Source: Clostridium sp. AT4 (GTDB lineage: Bacteria; Bacillota; Clostridia; Lachnospirales; Lachnospiraceae). Taken from it: a stretch of 64,000 nucleotides of DNA. The notes under the pieces were generated by a model. It was not told the origin of the DNA. It saw nothing but the letters and a program-made list of their open reading frames with translations, and did no database searches. Where the stretch lies: contig NZ_LN999828.1 in NCBI RefSeq assembly GCF_001517625.2, forward strand, positions 388,303 through 452,302, given 5' to 3'. A program made the translations under genes and the position numbers. This document shows, piece after piece, positions 7,662 to 16,497 of this stretch (position 1 is its first letter; each line of letters starts with the position of its first letter).

Positions 7662-8542
7662 ACGAGAATGAAAGGAAAAGCGGCGGAAAGCGGCGGGTGC
7701 TGATGTTTATTCTGCTGGCTGTATTTCTTATAAGCGGCGCTTTGACCGTACATCAGTATTTAGAGGATAAGCGGATCCAGGAAGAATATGAACGACTGGC
7801 AGAGGAAGCGGCCAGACAGACAACAGAAGCTCCTACAGAGCCTGAAACGGAGGAAACAGAGCCGTTAGAGGAAGCGTATGTCTCTCCTATTGATTTTGAG
7901 GCGCTGACTGTGGAAAATCCGGACACCATAGGATGGATCAGGATTCCTGATACAAATGTGGATTATCCCATCGTGCAGGGAACGGATAATGATTTTTATC
8001 TGGATCACGATTTTTATGGGAAGGAAAGTGCGGCAGGCTCCATTTATCTGGATTTTGAAAGCGAAGCGGATCTGCAGGGACGCAATCAGATCCTCTACGG
8101 CCACAATATGAAGAATGGAAGCATGTTTAAGGATATCAACCGCTACAAGGATCCGGAGTATTTTAAGGAGCATCAGTATTTCAGCATCTACACGCCGGAG
8201 CGTGAGATCCGCTTAAAAGCTGTGTCCTGCTACTATGGAGAAGCCAAGCCCATTGTACGCATGACGGGCTTTAAAACCCAGGAGACATTTGATGAATTTG
8301 TAAGGACAATGGTGGAACCCTGTTCCTATAAGGAAGAGGTGGAATATCCGGCCAGAAGTATTTTCACTCTGGTAACCTGCAGCTATGAGATCAATGATGC
8401 CAGAACCTTTCTTTTTGCCGTAGAGGTGGATGAGGAGGGCGATCAGATCCCCATGGATGAGGAATATAAAGAAAAGATGGAGGCTGTTCTGGAAAAAAAG
8501 CTTAAGGCAGCGGAAAATATTTCCGATGAAAATGGAAAATAA
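7658..8542 (+). CDS. Class B sortase
   Basis: A 294-residue membrane-anchored cysteine transpeptidase. Seen: basic start, one membrane helix (about residues 13-31), an acidic Thr/Glu-rich linker (50-75), then the SrtB domain with IGWIRIPDTNVDYPIVQ, the catalytic His149 in YGHNM, Cys241 in TLVTCSYE and Arg249 in NDARTF. It should cleave a sorting motif in exported proteins and join them to peptidoglycan or to each other. The ATG at 7658 is preceded by AGGAAAGGA and overlaps the upstream stop (ATGA); the in-frame ATG at 7628 is less likely. No LPXTG/NPQTN-like substrate protein was seen next to it, so the substrate is unknown. A terminator follows at 8632. Confidence 0.93.
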   Translation: MNENERKSGGKRRVLMFILLAVFLISGALTVHQYLEDKRIQEEYERLAEEAARQTTEAPTEPETEETEPLEEAYVSPIDFEALTVENPDTIGWIRIPDTNVDYPIVQGTDNDFYLDHDFYGKESAAGSIYLDFESEADLQGRNQILYGHNMKNGSMFKDINRYKDPEYFKEHQYFSIYTPEREIRLKAVSCYYGEAKPIVRMTGFKTQETFDEFVRTMVEPCSYKEEVEYPARSIFTLVTCSYEINDARTFLFAVEVDEEGDQIPMDEEYKEKMEAVLEKKLKAAENISDENGK

Positions 8543-8631
8543 GGTATTGGAAAACCGGAAATGTTATGATATACTACGCATCAGAAACATGCAGAAGTAT
8601 GTGTGCAGTATTAAAAATGGTTCGTGACAAA

Positions 8632-8667
8632 GAAGTCATACCTGAAGGGATGGGTGTGACTTTTTTG
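8632..8667 (+). terminator. Terminator after the sortase gene
   Basis: AAGTCATACC pairs with GGGTGTGACTT around a short loop and is followed by a run of T residues (8661-8666). Confidence 0.75.
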
Positions 8668-8743
8668 TCTGTTTTCCATTTTTTGGTATATGCATCAGAT
8701 TTGATCATGCTTTAGAAGAAAGAAAACAATGAGGAGAGAAAAT

Positions 8744-9619
8744 ATGAAAAAGAATGTAAAGAGAATGATGGCACTTGCAGCAGCAGGCATTCTTGCAGCA
8801 GGGGCGCTGACCAGCTGCGGCGGCGGAGCAGATACGGCAAAGACAGAAGGCGCAGCAGCTTCTGGTGAAAAGAAAACCCTTAAAGTGGCTATGGAGTGCG
8901 CCTATGCTCCCTACAACTGGACACAGCCTGATGATTCCAACGGCGCAGTTCCGATTTCCGGAAGCAATGAGTATGCTTACGGTTACGATGTTATGATGGC
9001 AAAGAAAATCTGTGAGGAGCTGGGATATGACCTTGAGATTGTGCGTCTGGATTGGGATTCTCTGATTCCAGCCGTTACGACCGGACAGGCAGACTGTGTG
9101 ATCGCAGGACAGTCCATTACTTCCGAGCGTCTTCAGGCCGTTGATTTTACCGTTCCCTATTATTATGCAAGTATTGTTACCCTGGTAAAAAAAGGAAGCA
9201 AATATGAAAATGCCAAGAGCGTAGACGATCTGGCAGGCGCTACCTGTACCTCCCAGCAGAGCACCATCTGGTACAACACCTGCCTGCCCCAGATCCAGGA
9301 TGCCAATATTCTGGCAGCCACTGCCAATGCTCCTGATATGCTGATGTCTCTTAACGCGGACAAGTGCGATCTGGTAGTGACGGATCAGCCTACCGGCAAG
9401 GGCGCTCTGATCGCATACCCTGACTTCAAGCTCATAGAGTTTGGCGGTGGAGAGAATGATTTCCAGGTAACAGATGAGGATATCAACATCGGAATTTCTC
9501 TAAAGAAGGGAAATACTGAACTGAAGGAAGCCATTGACAGCGTGCTTTCAAAGATGACAAAAGAGGATTTCTCCAAAATGATGGATGAGGCCATTTCCGT
9601 ACAGCCTCTTGTAAACTGA
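8744..9619 (+). CDS. Polar amino-acid ABC transporter, substrate-binding lipoprotein
   Basis: A 291-residue solute-binding protein family 3 member. Seen: signal peptide with lipobox LTSC (Cys25), then a two-lobed binding domain starting KTLKVAMECAYAPYNW, with GYDVMMAKKICEELG and the ligand-contact region TSERLQAVDFTVPYY. It captures a polar amino acid outside the membrane and delivers it to the permease encoded next. The specificity cannot be read from sequence. The start at 8744 follows GAGGAGAG (8731-8738); the ATG at 8729 is part of that ribosome-binding region. It heads a three-gene operon with the permease (48-bp gap) and ATPase. Confidence 0.93.
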   Translation: MKKNVKRMMALAAAGILAAGALTSCGGGADTAKTEGAAASGEKKTLKVAMECAYAPYNWTQPDDSNGAVPISGSNEYAYGYDVMMAKKICEELGYDLEIVRLDWDSLIPAVTTGQADCVIAGQSITSERLQAVDFTVPYYYASIVTLVKKGSKYENAKSVDDLAGATCTSQQSTIWYNTCLPQIQDANILAATANAPDMLMSLNADKCDLVVTDQPTGKGALIAYPDFKLIEFGGGENDFQVTDEDINIGISLKKGNTELKEAIDSVLSKMTKEDFSKMMDEAISVQPLVN

Positions 9620-9667
9620 TGATCTCTGCCGGCAGATCCCGGCAGCTTTACAAATAAGGAGAATATT

Positions 9668-10465
9668 ATGCCAACCGATTTTTTTGGCCGTGTGATGGCT
9701 GTGTTCAGCCGTTACGGCGTATCCATGCTTCAGGGCGCAGGCGTCAGCTTACAGATTGCCTTGGTGGGAACCATTGCAGGCTGTGTCATTGGCTTTGCAG
9801 TGGGCATTGTCCAGACCATACCCTCAGAAAAGGGAGATAATCCGATCAAACGGGGAATCCTGTGGATCGTGAAGCTTATTTTAAATATATATGTGGAGTT
9901 TTTCAGAGGTACTCCCATGATGGCTCAGGCCATGTTTATTTACTATGGACTGATGCCCCTGTTAAATATCAACAGCTCTATTTTAAATGCCGCTTATTTT
10001 ATCCTTTCCATTAACACCGGAGCATATATGGCGGAGACTGTCCGCGGAGGTATCCTTTCGATTGATAAGGGACAGACCGAGGGAGCCATGTCCATCGGAA
10101 TGACCCATGTGCAGACTATGCTGTATGTGATCCTGCCTCAGGCGCTGAGAAACCTGATGCCCCAGATTGGAAATAACCTGATCATCAATATCAAGGACAG
10201 CTGCGTTCTTTCCGTGATCGGTGTAGCAGAGCTGCTTTATAAGACAAAGGCCGCAGCAGGTGCGCTGTATATGAACTTTGAAACGTACACCATTACTATG
10301 GTTATGTACTTTATCATGACCTTTGCATGCTCCCGTCTGCTGCGCCTGTGGGAAAAGAAGATGGACGGCGCAGACAACTTTGATCTGGCAACAACGGATA
10401 CGCTGGCATATACCAGCGGTATGTACCGTTATCCCGACGACAGAGATAAAAAGGAGGGGGTATAA
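9668..10465 (+). CDS. Polar amino-acid ABC transporter permease (HisM/GlnP type)
   Basis: A 265-residue inner-membrane subunit. Seen: first helix within [19 protein letters not shown], the family hallmark [11 protein letters not shown], and an EAA loop ([21 protein letters not shown]) that docks on the ATPase. About five membrane helices are apparent, and the C-terminal tail of about 30 residues is hydrophilic. It forms, probably as a homodimer since no second permease is present, the channel for the amino acid bound by the upstream lipoprotein. Its stop shares one base with the ATPase start (TAATG). Confidence 0.93.
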   Translation: MPTDFFGRVMAVFSRYGVSMLQGAGVSLQIALVGTIAGCVIGFAVGIVQTIPSEKGDNPIKRGILWIVKLILNIYVEFFRGTPMMAQAMFIYYGLMPLLNINSSILNAAYFILSINTGAYMAETVRGGILSIDKGQTEGAMSIGMTHVQTMLYVILPQALRNLMPQIGNNLIINIKDSCVLSVIGVAELLYKTKAAAGALYMNFETYTITMVMYFIMTFACSRLLRLWEKKMDGADNFDLATTDTLAYTSGMYRYPDDRDKKEGV

Positions 10466-11217
10466 TGAGCGAGAAGATACTTGAAATCCGCCATTTAAGC
10501 AAGACCTTCGGCACGAATCTGGTCTTAAAGGATATTGATTTTACCGTCAATAAAGGCGATGTAACCTGTATTATCGGAGCCTCCGGTTCCGGAAAATCCA
10601 CCCTCTTGCGGTGTCTGAACCTTCTTGAAACGCCAACCACGGGAGAGATTCTGTACCATGGAAATAACATTGCAGACCCAAAGGTAAATGCAGCCAAATA
10701 CAGATCAAGAGTGGGAATGGTATTTCAGAGCTTTAACCTGTTTAACAACATGACAGTTCTGGAAAACTGCGTGGTAGGACAGGTAAAGGTACTGAAAAAG
10801 GATAAGGAAACCGCCAGAAAGAATGCTCTTTCCTATCTGGAAAAGGTTGGAATGGCTCCCTATATTAATGCAAAGCCAAAGCAGCTGTCCGGCGGACAGA
10901 AGCAGAGAGTCGCCATTGCCAGAGCGCTGGCTATGGAGCCGGAACTTCTGCTGTTTGATGAGCCCACCTCAGCTCTGGATCCGCAGATGGTAGGAGAGGT
11001 TTTGGAGGTTATGAGAAAGCTGGCCTCTGAGGGACTGACTATGATCATCGTGACCCATGAGATGGCCTTTGCAAGAGATGTTTCCAGCCAGGTCGTATTT
11101 ATGGCGGGAGGCGTAATCGTGGAGGAAGGCGAACCGGCCCAGATTTTCGGAGCTCCGAAGGAGCATCAGACGAAAGAGTTTCTGGGGCGGTTTATGCATG
11201 AGAGAGCCGCTTTATAA
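10465..11217 (+). CDS. Polar amino-acid ABC transporter ATP-binding protein (GlnQ type)
   Basis: A 250-residue ATPase that powers the amino-acid importer from the cytoplasmic side. Seen: Walker [10 protein letters not shown] (about residue 38), Q-loop in [18 protein letters not shown], signature [16 protein letters not shown], Walker [14 protein letters not shown] and the switch histidine in [10 protein letters not shown]. Full length and canonical. It is the last gene of the operon; a strong terminator follows 15 bp after the stop. Confidence 0.95.
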   Translation: MSEKILEIRHLSKTFGTNLVLKDIDFTVNKGDVTCIIGASGSGKSTLLRCLNLLETPTTGEILYHGNNIADPKVNAAKYRSRVGMVFQSFNLFNNMTVLENCVVGQVKVLKKDKETARKNALSYLEKVGMAPYINAKPKQLSGGQKQRVAIARALAMEPELLLFDEPTSALDPQMVGEVLEVMRKLASEGLTMIIVTHEMAFARDVSSQVVFMAGGVIVEEGEPAQIFGAPKEHQTKEFLGRFMHERAAL

Positions 11218-11232
11218 CTGAATAGTAAAGAG

Positions 11233-11283
11233 AAAGCCCGGATGAAGGGCAGCCTTAGGCTGTCTGTTCGTCCGGGCTTTTTG
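11233..11283. terminator. Terminator after the amino-acid transporter operon
   Basis: AAAGCCCGGA pairs with TCCGGGCTTT; an inner stem of AGGGCAGCC-like sequence lengthens it. T-tract at 11278-11282 on the plus strand. It may also serve the convergent small gene. Confidence 0.85.
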
Positions 11284-11302
11284 GCTGTCATCCCTATGGA
11301 AA

Positions 11303-11488
11303 TTACCTGGCCTTTGTGATGTAGGGATAAATCTCTTCATAAGCCTCTCTCTGGGCCTCATCCTCAGGAAGAGCCGGGATCAGACCCGTACAGTCCATGG
11401 AAGAACAGGCCTGAATATCAATGTCATAATTGTTTTTATGGACCTGAGTTTCTGAATGTCTGCCGGCTGGATGTCTTGTTTGCGCCAT
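11303..11488 (-). CDS. Small 61-residue protein of unknown function
   Basis: I do not recognise a family. It is kept as a real gene because a near-perfect ribosome binding site (AGGAGGTGA, minus strand, 11503-11495) lies 6 bases before its ATG and it is not a shadow of another gene. The protein is hydrophilic, with no membrane segment: a basic N-terminus (residues 1-20), a central CSSMDCTGLIPALP segment with two cysteines five residues apart, and an acidic helix-like end (DEAQREAYEEIYPYI). It lies alone between convergent and divergent neighbours, in an operon of one. A secreted or modified peptide role is possible but nothing in the neighbourhood supports it. Confidence 0.65.
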   Translation of the reverse strand: MAQTRHPAGRHSETQVHKNNYDIDIQACSSMDCTGLIPALPEDEAQREAYEEIYPYITKAR

Positions 11489-11693
11489 TTCTTGTCACCT
11501 CCTGACACGCATCACCATGTTCTTTTGATAGTGTGGATTTAAGAGCGGTTTTTATGCGGAAAGGCAGAAAGATAAGGTGGAAAAATGGGGAAGAAACGGG
11601 GAAAAATGTTTATGGAAGCGTAAGCAAAATGTAAAAAAGACAGGGGGATTTTATGATATAGTAAGAGTAGGAATACATGGGGAGGTACGGCAT

Positions 11694-12044
11694 ATGATGG
11701 AATATTTTTTTATGGGCGGATTTGAGATCATGTTTTTGATGGTATTTGTGCTTATTTTCGGGATGATCCTTGTGGTGATCGTGCGTGGAATCGGAGAGTG
11801 GGGGAAGAATAACCGGTCTCCCAGGCTGGACGTATCTGCAACGGTTGTTTCCAAACGTACACATATTATGAGAAATCAAAACCATACAAGCTCTTCCAGC
11901 TACTATGTTACCTTTCAGGTGGAAAGCGGAGACCGGATGGAACTCAGGCTGGGCGGAAGAGAGTATGGGCTTTTGGCAGAGGGAGATAAGGGAAAGCTTC
12001 ATTTTCAGGGAACGAGATATCTGGGGTTTGACCGGAACTGGTAG
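11694..12044 (+). CDS. DUF2500-like membrane protein
   Basis: A 116-residue protein. Seen: one N-terminal membrane helix (about residues 8-33, FEIMFLMVFVLIFGMILVVI), then a small beta-rich domain beginning SPRLDVSATVVSKRTH and containing YYVTFQVESGDRMELRLGGREYG. This layout matches the DUF2500 family, whose function is unknown. The ATG at 11694 is 8 bases after GGGGAGG (11679-11685), and a second ATG follows immediately at 11697. Upstream extension to 11577 lacks a site. It precedes ftsH by 164 bp, but ftsH has its own good promoter, so there is no sign that they work together. Confidence 0.75.
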   Translation: MMEYFFMGGFEIMFLMVFVLIFGMILVVIVRGIGEWGKNNRSPRLDVSATVVSKRTHIMRNQNHTSSSSYYVTFQVESGDRMELRLGGREYGLLAEGDKGKLHFQGTRYLGFDRNW

Positions 12045-12109
12045 AGCGGGGAAATGGATATGGATGAGGAAAATGACCCATCTTAAGGGAAATTTTATAC
12101 TTCTGCTCC

Positions 12110-12138
12110 TTGATTTATGGATGGACTGCCACTATAAT
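12110..12138 (+). promoter_or_regulatory. Strong sigma-A promoter of ftsH
   Basis: TTGATT (12110-12115), 17-bp spacer, TATAAT (12133-12138); start of transcription expected near 12145, giving a leader of about 65 nt. Confidence 0.8.
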
Positions 12139-12208
12139 AGAAAAGAATGGGTTTTGGCACGTTTTATGCGTGTGAAGGCAGCCTGTTCAGAGGGAGAAAT
12201 AGCACAGT

Positions 12209-14245
12209 ATGGATAATAACAAGAAGCAAAACCAGAATATGAACAGTAACTGGCAGACTATTGCCATGCTGGTGGTGGCTGCTCTGCTGACGATCATGAT
12301 CGTGAGCTGGATGAATTCCGCAGTGGAATCCAGACAGCGCAAGGAACTGTCATACAATGAATTTGTACAGATGGTGGAAGACGGCAAAGTGGAATCCATC
12401 CGGGTAAAGGATGCTGTTATTGAAGTAATGCCAAAGGCAGAGGCAACGGAATATTCCCAGCAGATGAAATACTATGTAGTCCGTATAGAAGGGGATTACC
12501 AGTTTTTAAATCGTGTGCTGGAGAACAATGTTATAACCAATCGGGAAAATGGCAGTACCAACGCACTTCTTATCGCTCTGCTTAACTATGCAGTACCGTT
12601 CCTGATCCTTTTGTTCCTTATGAACTTCACCATGAAGCGCATGGGCGGAGGCGGCATTATGGGCGTTGGAAAGAGTAATGCCAAGATGTATGTCCAGAAG
12701 GAAACCGGCATTACCTTTAAGGATGTGGCCGGAGAGGACGAGGCGAAGGAGTCCCTGACAGAAATTGTAGATTTCCTTCACAATCCCGGAAAGTACACAA
12801 AGATCGGTGCAAAGCTTCCAAAGGGAGCACTGCTGGTGGGGCCTCCAGGAACGGGTAAAACCCTTCTGGCAAAGGCGGTGGCAGGAGAAGCACATGTGCC
12901 CTTTTACTCCCTGTCCGGTTCCGATTTTGTGGAAATGTTTGTGGGCGTGGGTGCGTCCCGTGTCCGTGACCTGTTTAAAAATGCGACAGAAAATGCGCCG
13001 TGTATCATCTTTATCGACGAGATTGACGCTATCGGCCGCAGCCGCGATAGCCGCATGGGCGGAAATGATGAGAGGGAGCAGACCTTAAACCAGCTTCTTT
13101 CTGAGATGGATGGCTTTGATTCTACAAAGGGACTTCTTGTTTTAGGAGCTACCAACCGGCCTGAGATCCTGGATCCCGCGCTCCTTCGTCCCGGACGTTT
13201 TGACCGCCGGGTAGTAGTAGATAAGCCGGATCTGAACGGAAGAATCAATATTTTAAAGGTACATTCCAAGGAAGTGCTTTTGGATGAAACCGTTGATTTC
13301 AAGGAAATTGCTCTGGCCACTTCTGGCGCTGTGGGCGCTGATCTTGCAAACATGATGAATGAAGCTGCTATCAATGCAGTTAAAAACGGCAGAAGCGCTG
13401 TTTCACAGAAGGATCTCTTTGAGGCTGTGGAGGTGGTTCTGGTCGGTAAGGAAAAGAAAGACCGGATCATGAGCAAGGAGGAGCGGCGGATCGTATCGTA
13501 TCACGAGGTAGGACACGCTCTGGTAAGCGCCCTGCAGAAGCATTCGGAGCCTGTACAGAAGATCACCATTGTTCCAAGAACCATGGGTGCATTGGGATAT
13601 GTAATGAATGTTCCGGAAGAAGAGAAGTTCTTAAATACCAAGAAGGAGCTGGAGGCCCGTCTGGTAGAGCTCATGGGCGGCCGCGCGGCAGAGGAGATTG
13701 TATTTGAGACTGTTACTACCGGGGCTTCCAATGATATCCAGCAGGCCACCAATCTGGCAAGAGCCATGGTAACCCAGTATGGTATGTCTGAGAAATTCGG
13801 CCTCATGGCCTTAGAAAGCCAGGAGAACCAGTATCTGACCGGCCGTGCCATATTAAATTGCGGTGACGCCACAGCGGCTGAGATTGACAAGGAAGTGATG
13901 AAGGTCTTAAAGGACGCTTATGAAGCGGCAAAGAGCCTGCTCAATGAGAACCGTGACGCCATGGATCAGATCGCAGACTTCCTGATTGAAAAGGAAACCA
14001 TCACCGGAAAAGAGTTTATGAAGATATTCCGCAAGGTAAAGGGAATCCCGGAGCCTGAGGAAACGCCGGAGGAGGAGAATGGACTGCCGGATACGGAGCA
14101 TCTGAAGGCTGAGGATGATGCGGCTGGGGCAGTAAGGGAAAGTGAGCCTGAAGCCAGACCGGAACATTCGTCTGAATCAGAGGCAATGGATGTTACAGAG
14201 CCTGCAGAGGAAAAACAGGCAGAGGATACCCCATCTCAGGAATAA
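12209..14245 (+). CDS. ftsH: ATP-dependent zinc metalloprotease FtsH
   Basis: A 678-residue membrane-anchored AAA+ protease that degrades misfolded membrane and short-lived regulatory proteins as a hexamer. Seen: helix 1 (about 16-36), extracytoplasmic domain, helix 2 (about 119-141), Walker A GPPGTGKT (211-218), Walker [13 protein letters not shown], second region of homology with RPGRFDRR, and the zinc site HEVGH (432-436). Beyond residue ~610 is an acidic Glu/Pro-rich tail of about 60 residues, typical of variable FtsH C-termini. The ATG at 12209 has AGGGAG 12 bases upstream, a rather long spacer; an in-frame ATG at 12239 would cut into the N-terminal tail only. Monocistronic. Confidence 0.97.
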   Translation: MDNNKKQNQNMNSNWQTIAMLVVAALLTIMIVSWMNSAVESRQRKELSYNEFVQMVEDGKVESIRVKDAVIEVMPKAEATEYSQQMKYYVVRIEGDYQFLNRVLENNVITNRENGSTNALLIALLNYAVPFLILLFLMNFTMKRMGGGGIMGVGKSNAKMYVQKETGITFKDVAGEDEAKESLTEIVDFLHNPGKYTKIGAKLPKGALLVGPPGTGKTLLAKAVAGEAHVPFYSLSGSDFVEMFVGVGASRVRDLFKNATENAPCIIFIDEIDAIGRSRDSRMGGNDEREQTLNQLLSEMDGFDSTKGLLVLGATNRPEILDPALLRPGRFDRRVVVDKPDLNGRINILKVHSKEVLLDETVDFKEIALATSGAVGADLANMMNEAAINAVKNGRSAVSQKDLFEAVEVVLVGKEKKDRIMSKEERRIVSYHEVGHALVSALQKHSEPVQKITIVPRTMGALGYVMNVPEEEKFLNTKKELEARLVELMGGRAAEEIVFETVTTGASNDIQQATNLARAMVTQYGMSEKFGLMALESQENQYLTGRAILNCGDATAAEIDKEVMKVLKDAYEAAKSLLNENRDAMDQIADFLIEKETITGKEFMKIFRKVKGIPEPEETPEEENGLPDTEHLKAEDDAAGAVRESEPEARPEHSSESEAMDVTEPAEEKQAEDTPSQE

Positions 14246-14283
14246 AACATAATATGCGACAGGATGAAGATTCTGTGCAAAAG

Positions 14284-14350
14284 GAAAAAAGCTGCTTTTA
14301 AGCCGTAATCCCCTTATGAGGGGAATGGCTTTGGAGCAGCTTTTCAATTT
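14284..14350. terminator. Terminator between convergent ftsH and AraC-type regulator
   Basis: Long stem: AAAAGCTGCT pairs with AGCAGCTTTT (14334-14344), with an inner TCCCCT/AGGGGA hairpin. T-rich on both sides, so it can serve both genes, although it lies about 120 bp past the regulator's stop. Confidence 0.85.
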
Positions 14351-14468
14351 TCAGCGCCTTGACCAGTAATATCATGGGACTGAGCAGCTCATCCTCCATT
14401 CTGGGAAACTCCATCATTTATCCTTTCGGCTGCGAGCCATAGCTGCATATTAAAAAACAATCGTTATC

Positions 14469-15332
14469 CTACTGAAAATCCTTCGGAAGCTGCCCATACC
14501 GCCGCTTGTAAGCCCGCAGAAAGGTAGAATAATTTTGAAATCCGCACTGATAACAGGCGGTGGTGGCATTTACGCCCAGAGCCAGAAGTTCTCTTGCTCG
14601 GGCCAGTCTCTTTTCTGTGATATAGCTCCCAATCGTAAAGCCGGTTTCCTCCTTAAAAACACGCATCATGTGGTAGGGGCTTAAGCTGCACACAGAGGCC
14701 AGGGCAGGGATGGAGAGGTCTTCTTCCAGATGGTTGTTGATATGGGCCATAAGTCCGGAAACCCGGTAGTCCAGAGAACTGGTGGTGACATAGGGGCCGG
14801 AGGAGGAGAGGCAGGACCGGTTGAGTAAAATAAGAAATTCCAGGCACAGAAGCCGGGAAAAAAGGGGAGATGCAAAGTCTCCTTTTTGGCTGTTTGTTTC
14901 ATTTTCAAGCTGTTTTAAAAGGACAGCCATAGGGCGGAGCTCTTCTTTTGCAAACCGCAGAACCTGAGAGTGGCGGTAGCTGGCTGTGCTGAAGCATAGG
15001 GCCAGATCGCTGTCTGCGTGTTTATGAGCTTCTAAAAAGGCAGGCGAGAGATATAGGATCAGGCGTTCATAGGGACAGGAAGGATCCGGTTCAGGACGGT
15101 GGATCTGGCCCCGGTCCACCAACACCATATCCCAGGGCATGAGGCGATAGGAGCGGCCCTCGATGGAGTATGAAACGTTTCCGTTTATCAGGATCAGTAT
15201 TTTCAGAAAATCGTGGTGGTGGTATTCATAAGGTCCTTTTCCCAGATCCTTAAGGTGGAAAAAGCGGAATTCTTCCTTTAAATATCCCTGGGGGCGGGAA
15301 GTCTGGGATGACGGCTGAGTTTGAGAAGTCAC
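14469..15332 (-). CDS. AraC-family regulator with N-terminal cupin
   Basis: A 287-residue transcription factor. Seen: an N-terminal cupin-like sensor (about residues 20-130; YEYHHHDFLKILILINGNVSYSIEG), and two helix-turn-helix motifs at the C-terminus (about 190-287) with SIPALASVCSLSPYHMMRVF and the conserved AYKRRYGQLPKDFQ ending. Such proteins usually bind a small molecule, often a sugar. It starts with GTG at 15332; AGGAGG (15347-15342) lies 9 bases upstream. Divergent from the DapF-like gene with a 170-bp AT-rich intergenic region, so that gene is a possible target. No ligand can be proposed from sequence. Confidence 0.9.
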   Translation of the reverse strand: MTSQTQPSSQTSRPQGYLKEEFRFFHLKDLGKGPYEYHHHDFLKILILINGNVSYSIEGRSYRLMPWDMVLVDRGQIHRPEPDPSCPYERLILYLSPAFLEAHKHADSDLALCFSTASYRHSQVLRFAKEELRPMAVLLKQLENETNSQKGDFASPLFSRLLCLEFLILLNRSCLSSSGPYVTTSSLDYRVSGLMAHINNHLEEDLSIPALASVCSLSPYHMMRVFKEETGFTIGSYITEKRLARARELLALGVNATTACYQCGFQNYSTFLRAYKRRYGQLPKDFQ

Positions 15333-15504
15333 GGTTGGTATCCTCCTTTTTGACGGATGGAATTCTTTCTTTTAATATAGCATTATTTGCAATATAAAAC
15401 AGCATAAAATTAATATTATTATAAAATAATGCCTGATAAAATAGAATTATAACATGAATACGGCAAAACCGCAGAAAAGTATCTGTGGGGAAAGAGGGTA
15501 AGCT

Positions 15505-16368
15505 ATGAGACTGACCATTGAAAAATATCACGGACTTGGAAATGACTATCTGGTATATGATCCCAATAAAAATAAACTGGCCCTGACCCCTTCGCGGGTT
15601 CAGCTTTTATGTAACCGAAATTTCGGCGTGGGAGCGGACGGCATTTTGGAGGGGCCTGTGATGGAGAATGACAGGATTTCCATGGTGATCTGGAATTCGG
15701 ATGGAAGCCGGACGGAGAACAGCGGAAACGGCGTGCGTATTTTTGCAAAATATTTAAAGGATGCAGGCTATGTGCAGAAAAAGGATTTTACCATCCATTC
15801 AGAAGGCGGAGAAATCGACATCCACTATCTGAATGAAGAAGGAACAAGGTTAAAGGCCTCTATGGGAAAGGCGTCTTTCTGGAGCGATGAGGTTCCGGTA
15901 ACAGGGCCAAGGAGGGAGATTATCAATGAAACCATGGTCTTTGGACGGATTCCCTATCCTGTTACCTGCTTATCGGTAGGAAATCCCCATCTGGTAATCC
16001 TTATGGATGAGATTTCAAAGGAGCTGGTGTGCCGGATCGGAAAGTATTCGGAGAATGCCAGACAGTTCCCGGAAAAGATCAACACACAGATTATGAAGGT
16101 ATTAGACCGAACCCATATTCAGACTGAGGTGTATGAGAGGGGCGCAGGCTATACGCTGGCTTCGGGAAGCGGCTGCTGTGCGGCTGCTGCGGCTGCCTAC
16201 CGTCTGGGCCTTACGGATCCGAAAATGATCGTCCAGATGCCGGGAGGAACTCTGGAACTGGAAATCCGGGAGGATGGAAATGTTCTGATGACCGGAGATG
16301 TGGGATATGTGGGAAGCATAAAGCTGGGAAATCATTTTACAGAGCAGCTTCGGGCGCTTGACAAATAA
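15505..16368 (+). CDS. DapF-fold protein lacking both catalytic cysteines
   Basis: A 287-residue member of the diaminopimelate epimerase superfamily. The fold markers are present (YHGLGNDYLVYDP, FGVGADGIL, VGNPHLVILMDE, ERGAGYTLAS). However, the two residues that remove and donate the alpha proton in DapF are changed: NSGNG has Ser73 where DapF has Cys in MCGNG, and ASGSG has Ser220 where DapF has Cys in ACGTG. Canonical dapF with both cysteines lies 2 kb downstream (18418), so this paralogue is not the essential epimerase. A different isomerase, dehydratase or non-catalytic binding role is possible. A full-length frame and good conservation argue against decay. It is followed by a hairpin before glnA and is divergent from the AraC-type regulator. 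Confidence 0.85.
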   Translation: MRLTIEKYHGLGNDYLVYDPNKNKLALTPSRVQLLCNRNFGVGADGILEGPVMENDRISMVIWNSDGSRTENSGNGVRIFAKYLKDAGYVQKKDFTIHSEGGEIDIHYLNEEGTRLKASMGKASFWSDEVPVTGPRREIINETMVFGRIPYPVTCLSVGNPHLVILMDEISKELVCRIGKYSENARQFPEKINTQIMKVLDRTHIQTEVYERGAGYTLASGSGCCAAAAAAYRLGLTDPKMIVQMPGGTLELEIREDGNVLMTGDVGYVGSIKLGNHFTEQLRALDK

Positions 16369-16407
16369 AAAAACTGCGTTTATAGTTTTTTACAGATACA
16401 GGCAAAA

Positions 16408-16479
16408 GGGCGGGGTATCGCATCAGATCCCCGCCCTGATACATTTTACAGGGATTGGAAAGGGTTTTTGCCATCCCTG
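16408..16479 (+). promoter_or_regulatory. Two stem-loops in the glnA leader
   Basis: Stem 1: GGGCGGGG (16408-16415) with CCCCGCCC (16429-16436), extendable by ATC/GAT to a 6-nt loop, then TGATACATTTT. Stem 2: CAGGGATTGG (16449-16458) with CCATCCCTG (16471-16479), ending just before the ribosome binding site. The first may terminate the upstream DapF-like gene. A tandem-hairpin leader followed by glnA and an ANTAR protein suggests antitermination control, but the consensus A1/G4 loop residues of ANTAR targets were not seen. Confidence 0.5.
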
Positions 16480-16497
16480 GGAGAGGGTGGTTAAACC

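Noticed and set aside
12904-13476. 190-codon open frame antisense to ftsH
   Set aside because: Fully inside the strongly conserved AAA+ and protease region of ftsH; no start signal.
15505-16368. Annotation as an ordinary diaminopimelate epimerase
   Set aside because: Both catalytic cysteines are serine and a canonical dapF lies 2 kb away, so the family name should not be read as the activity.
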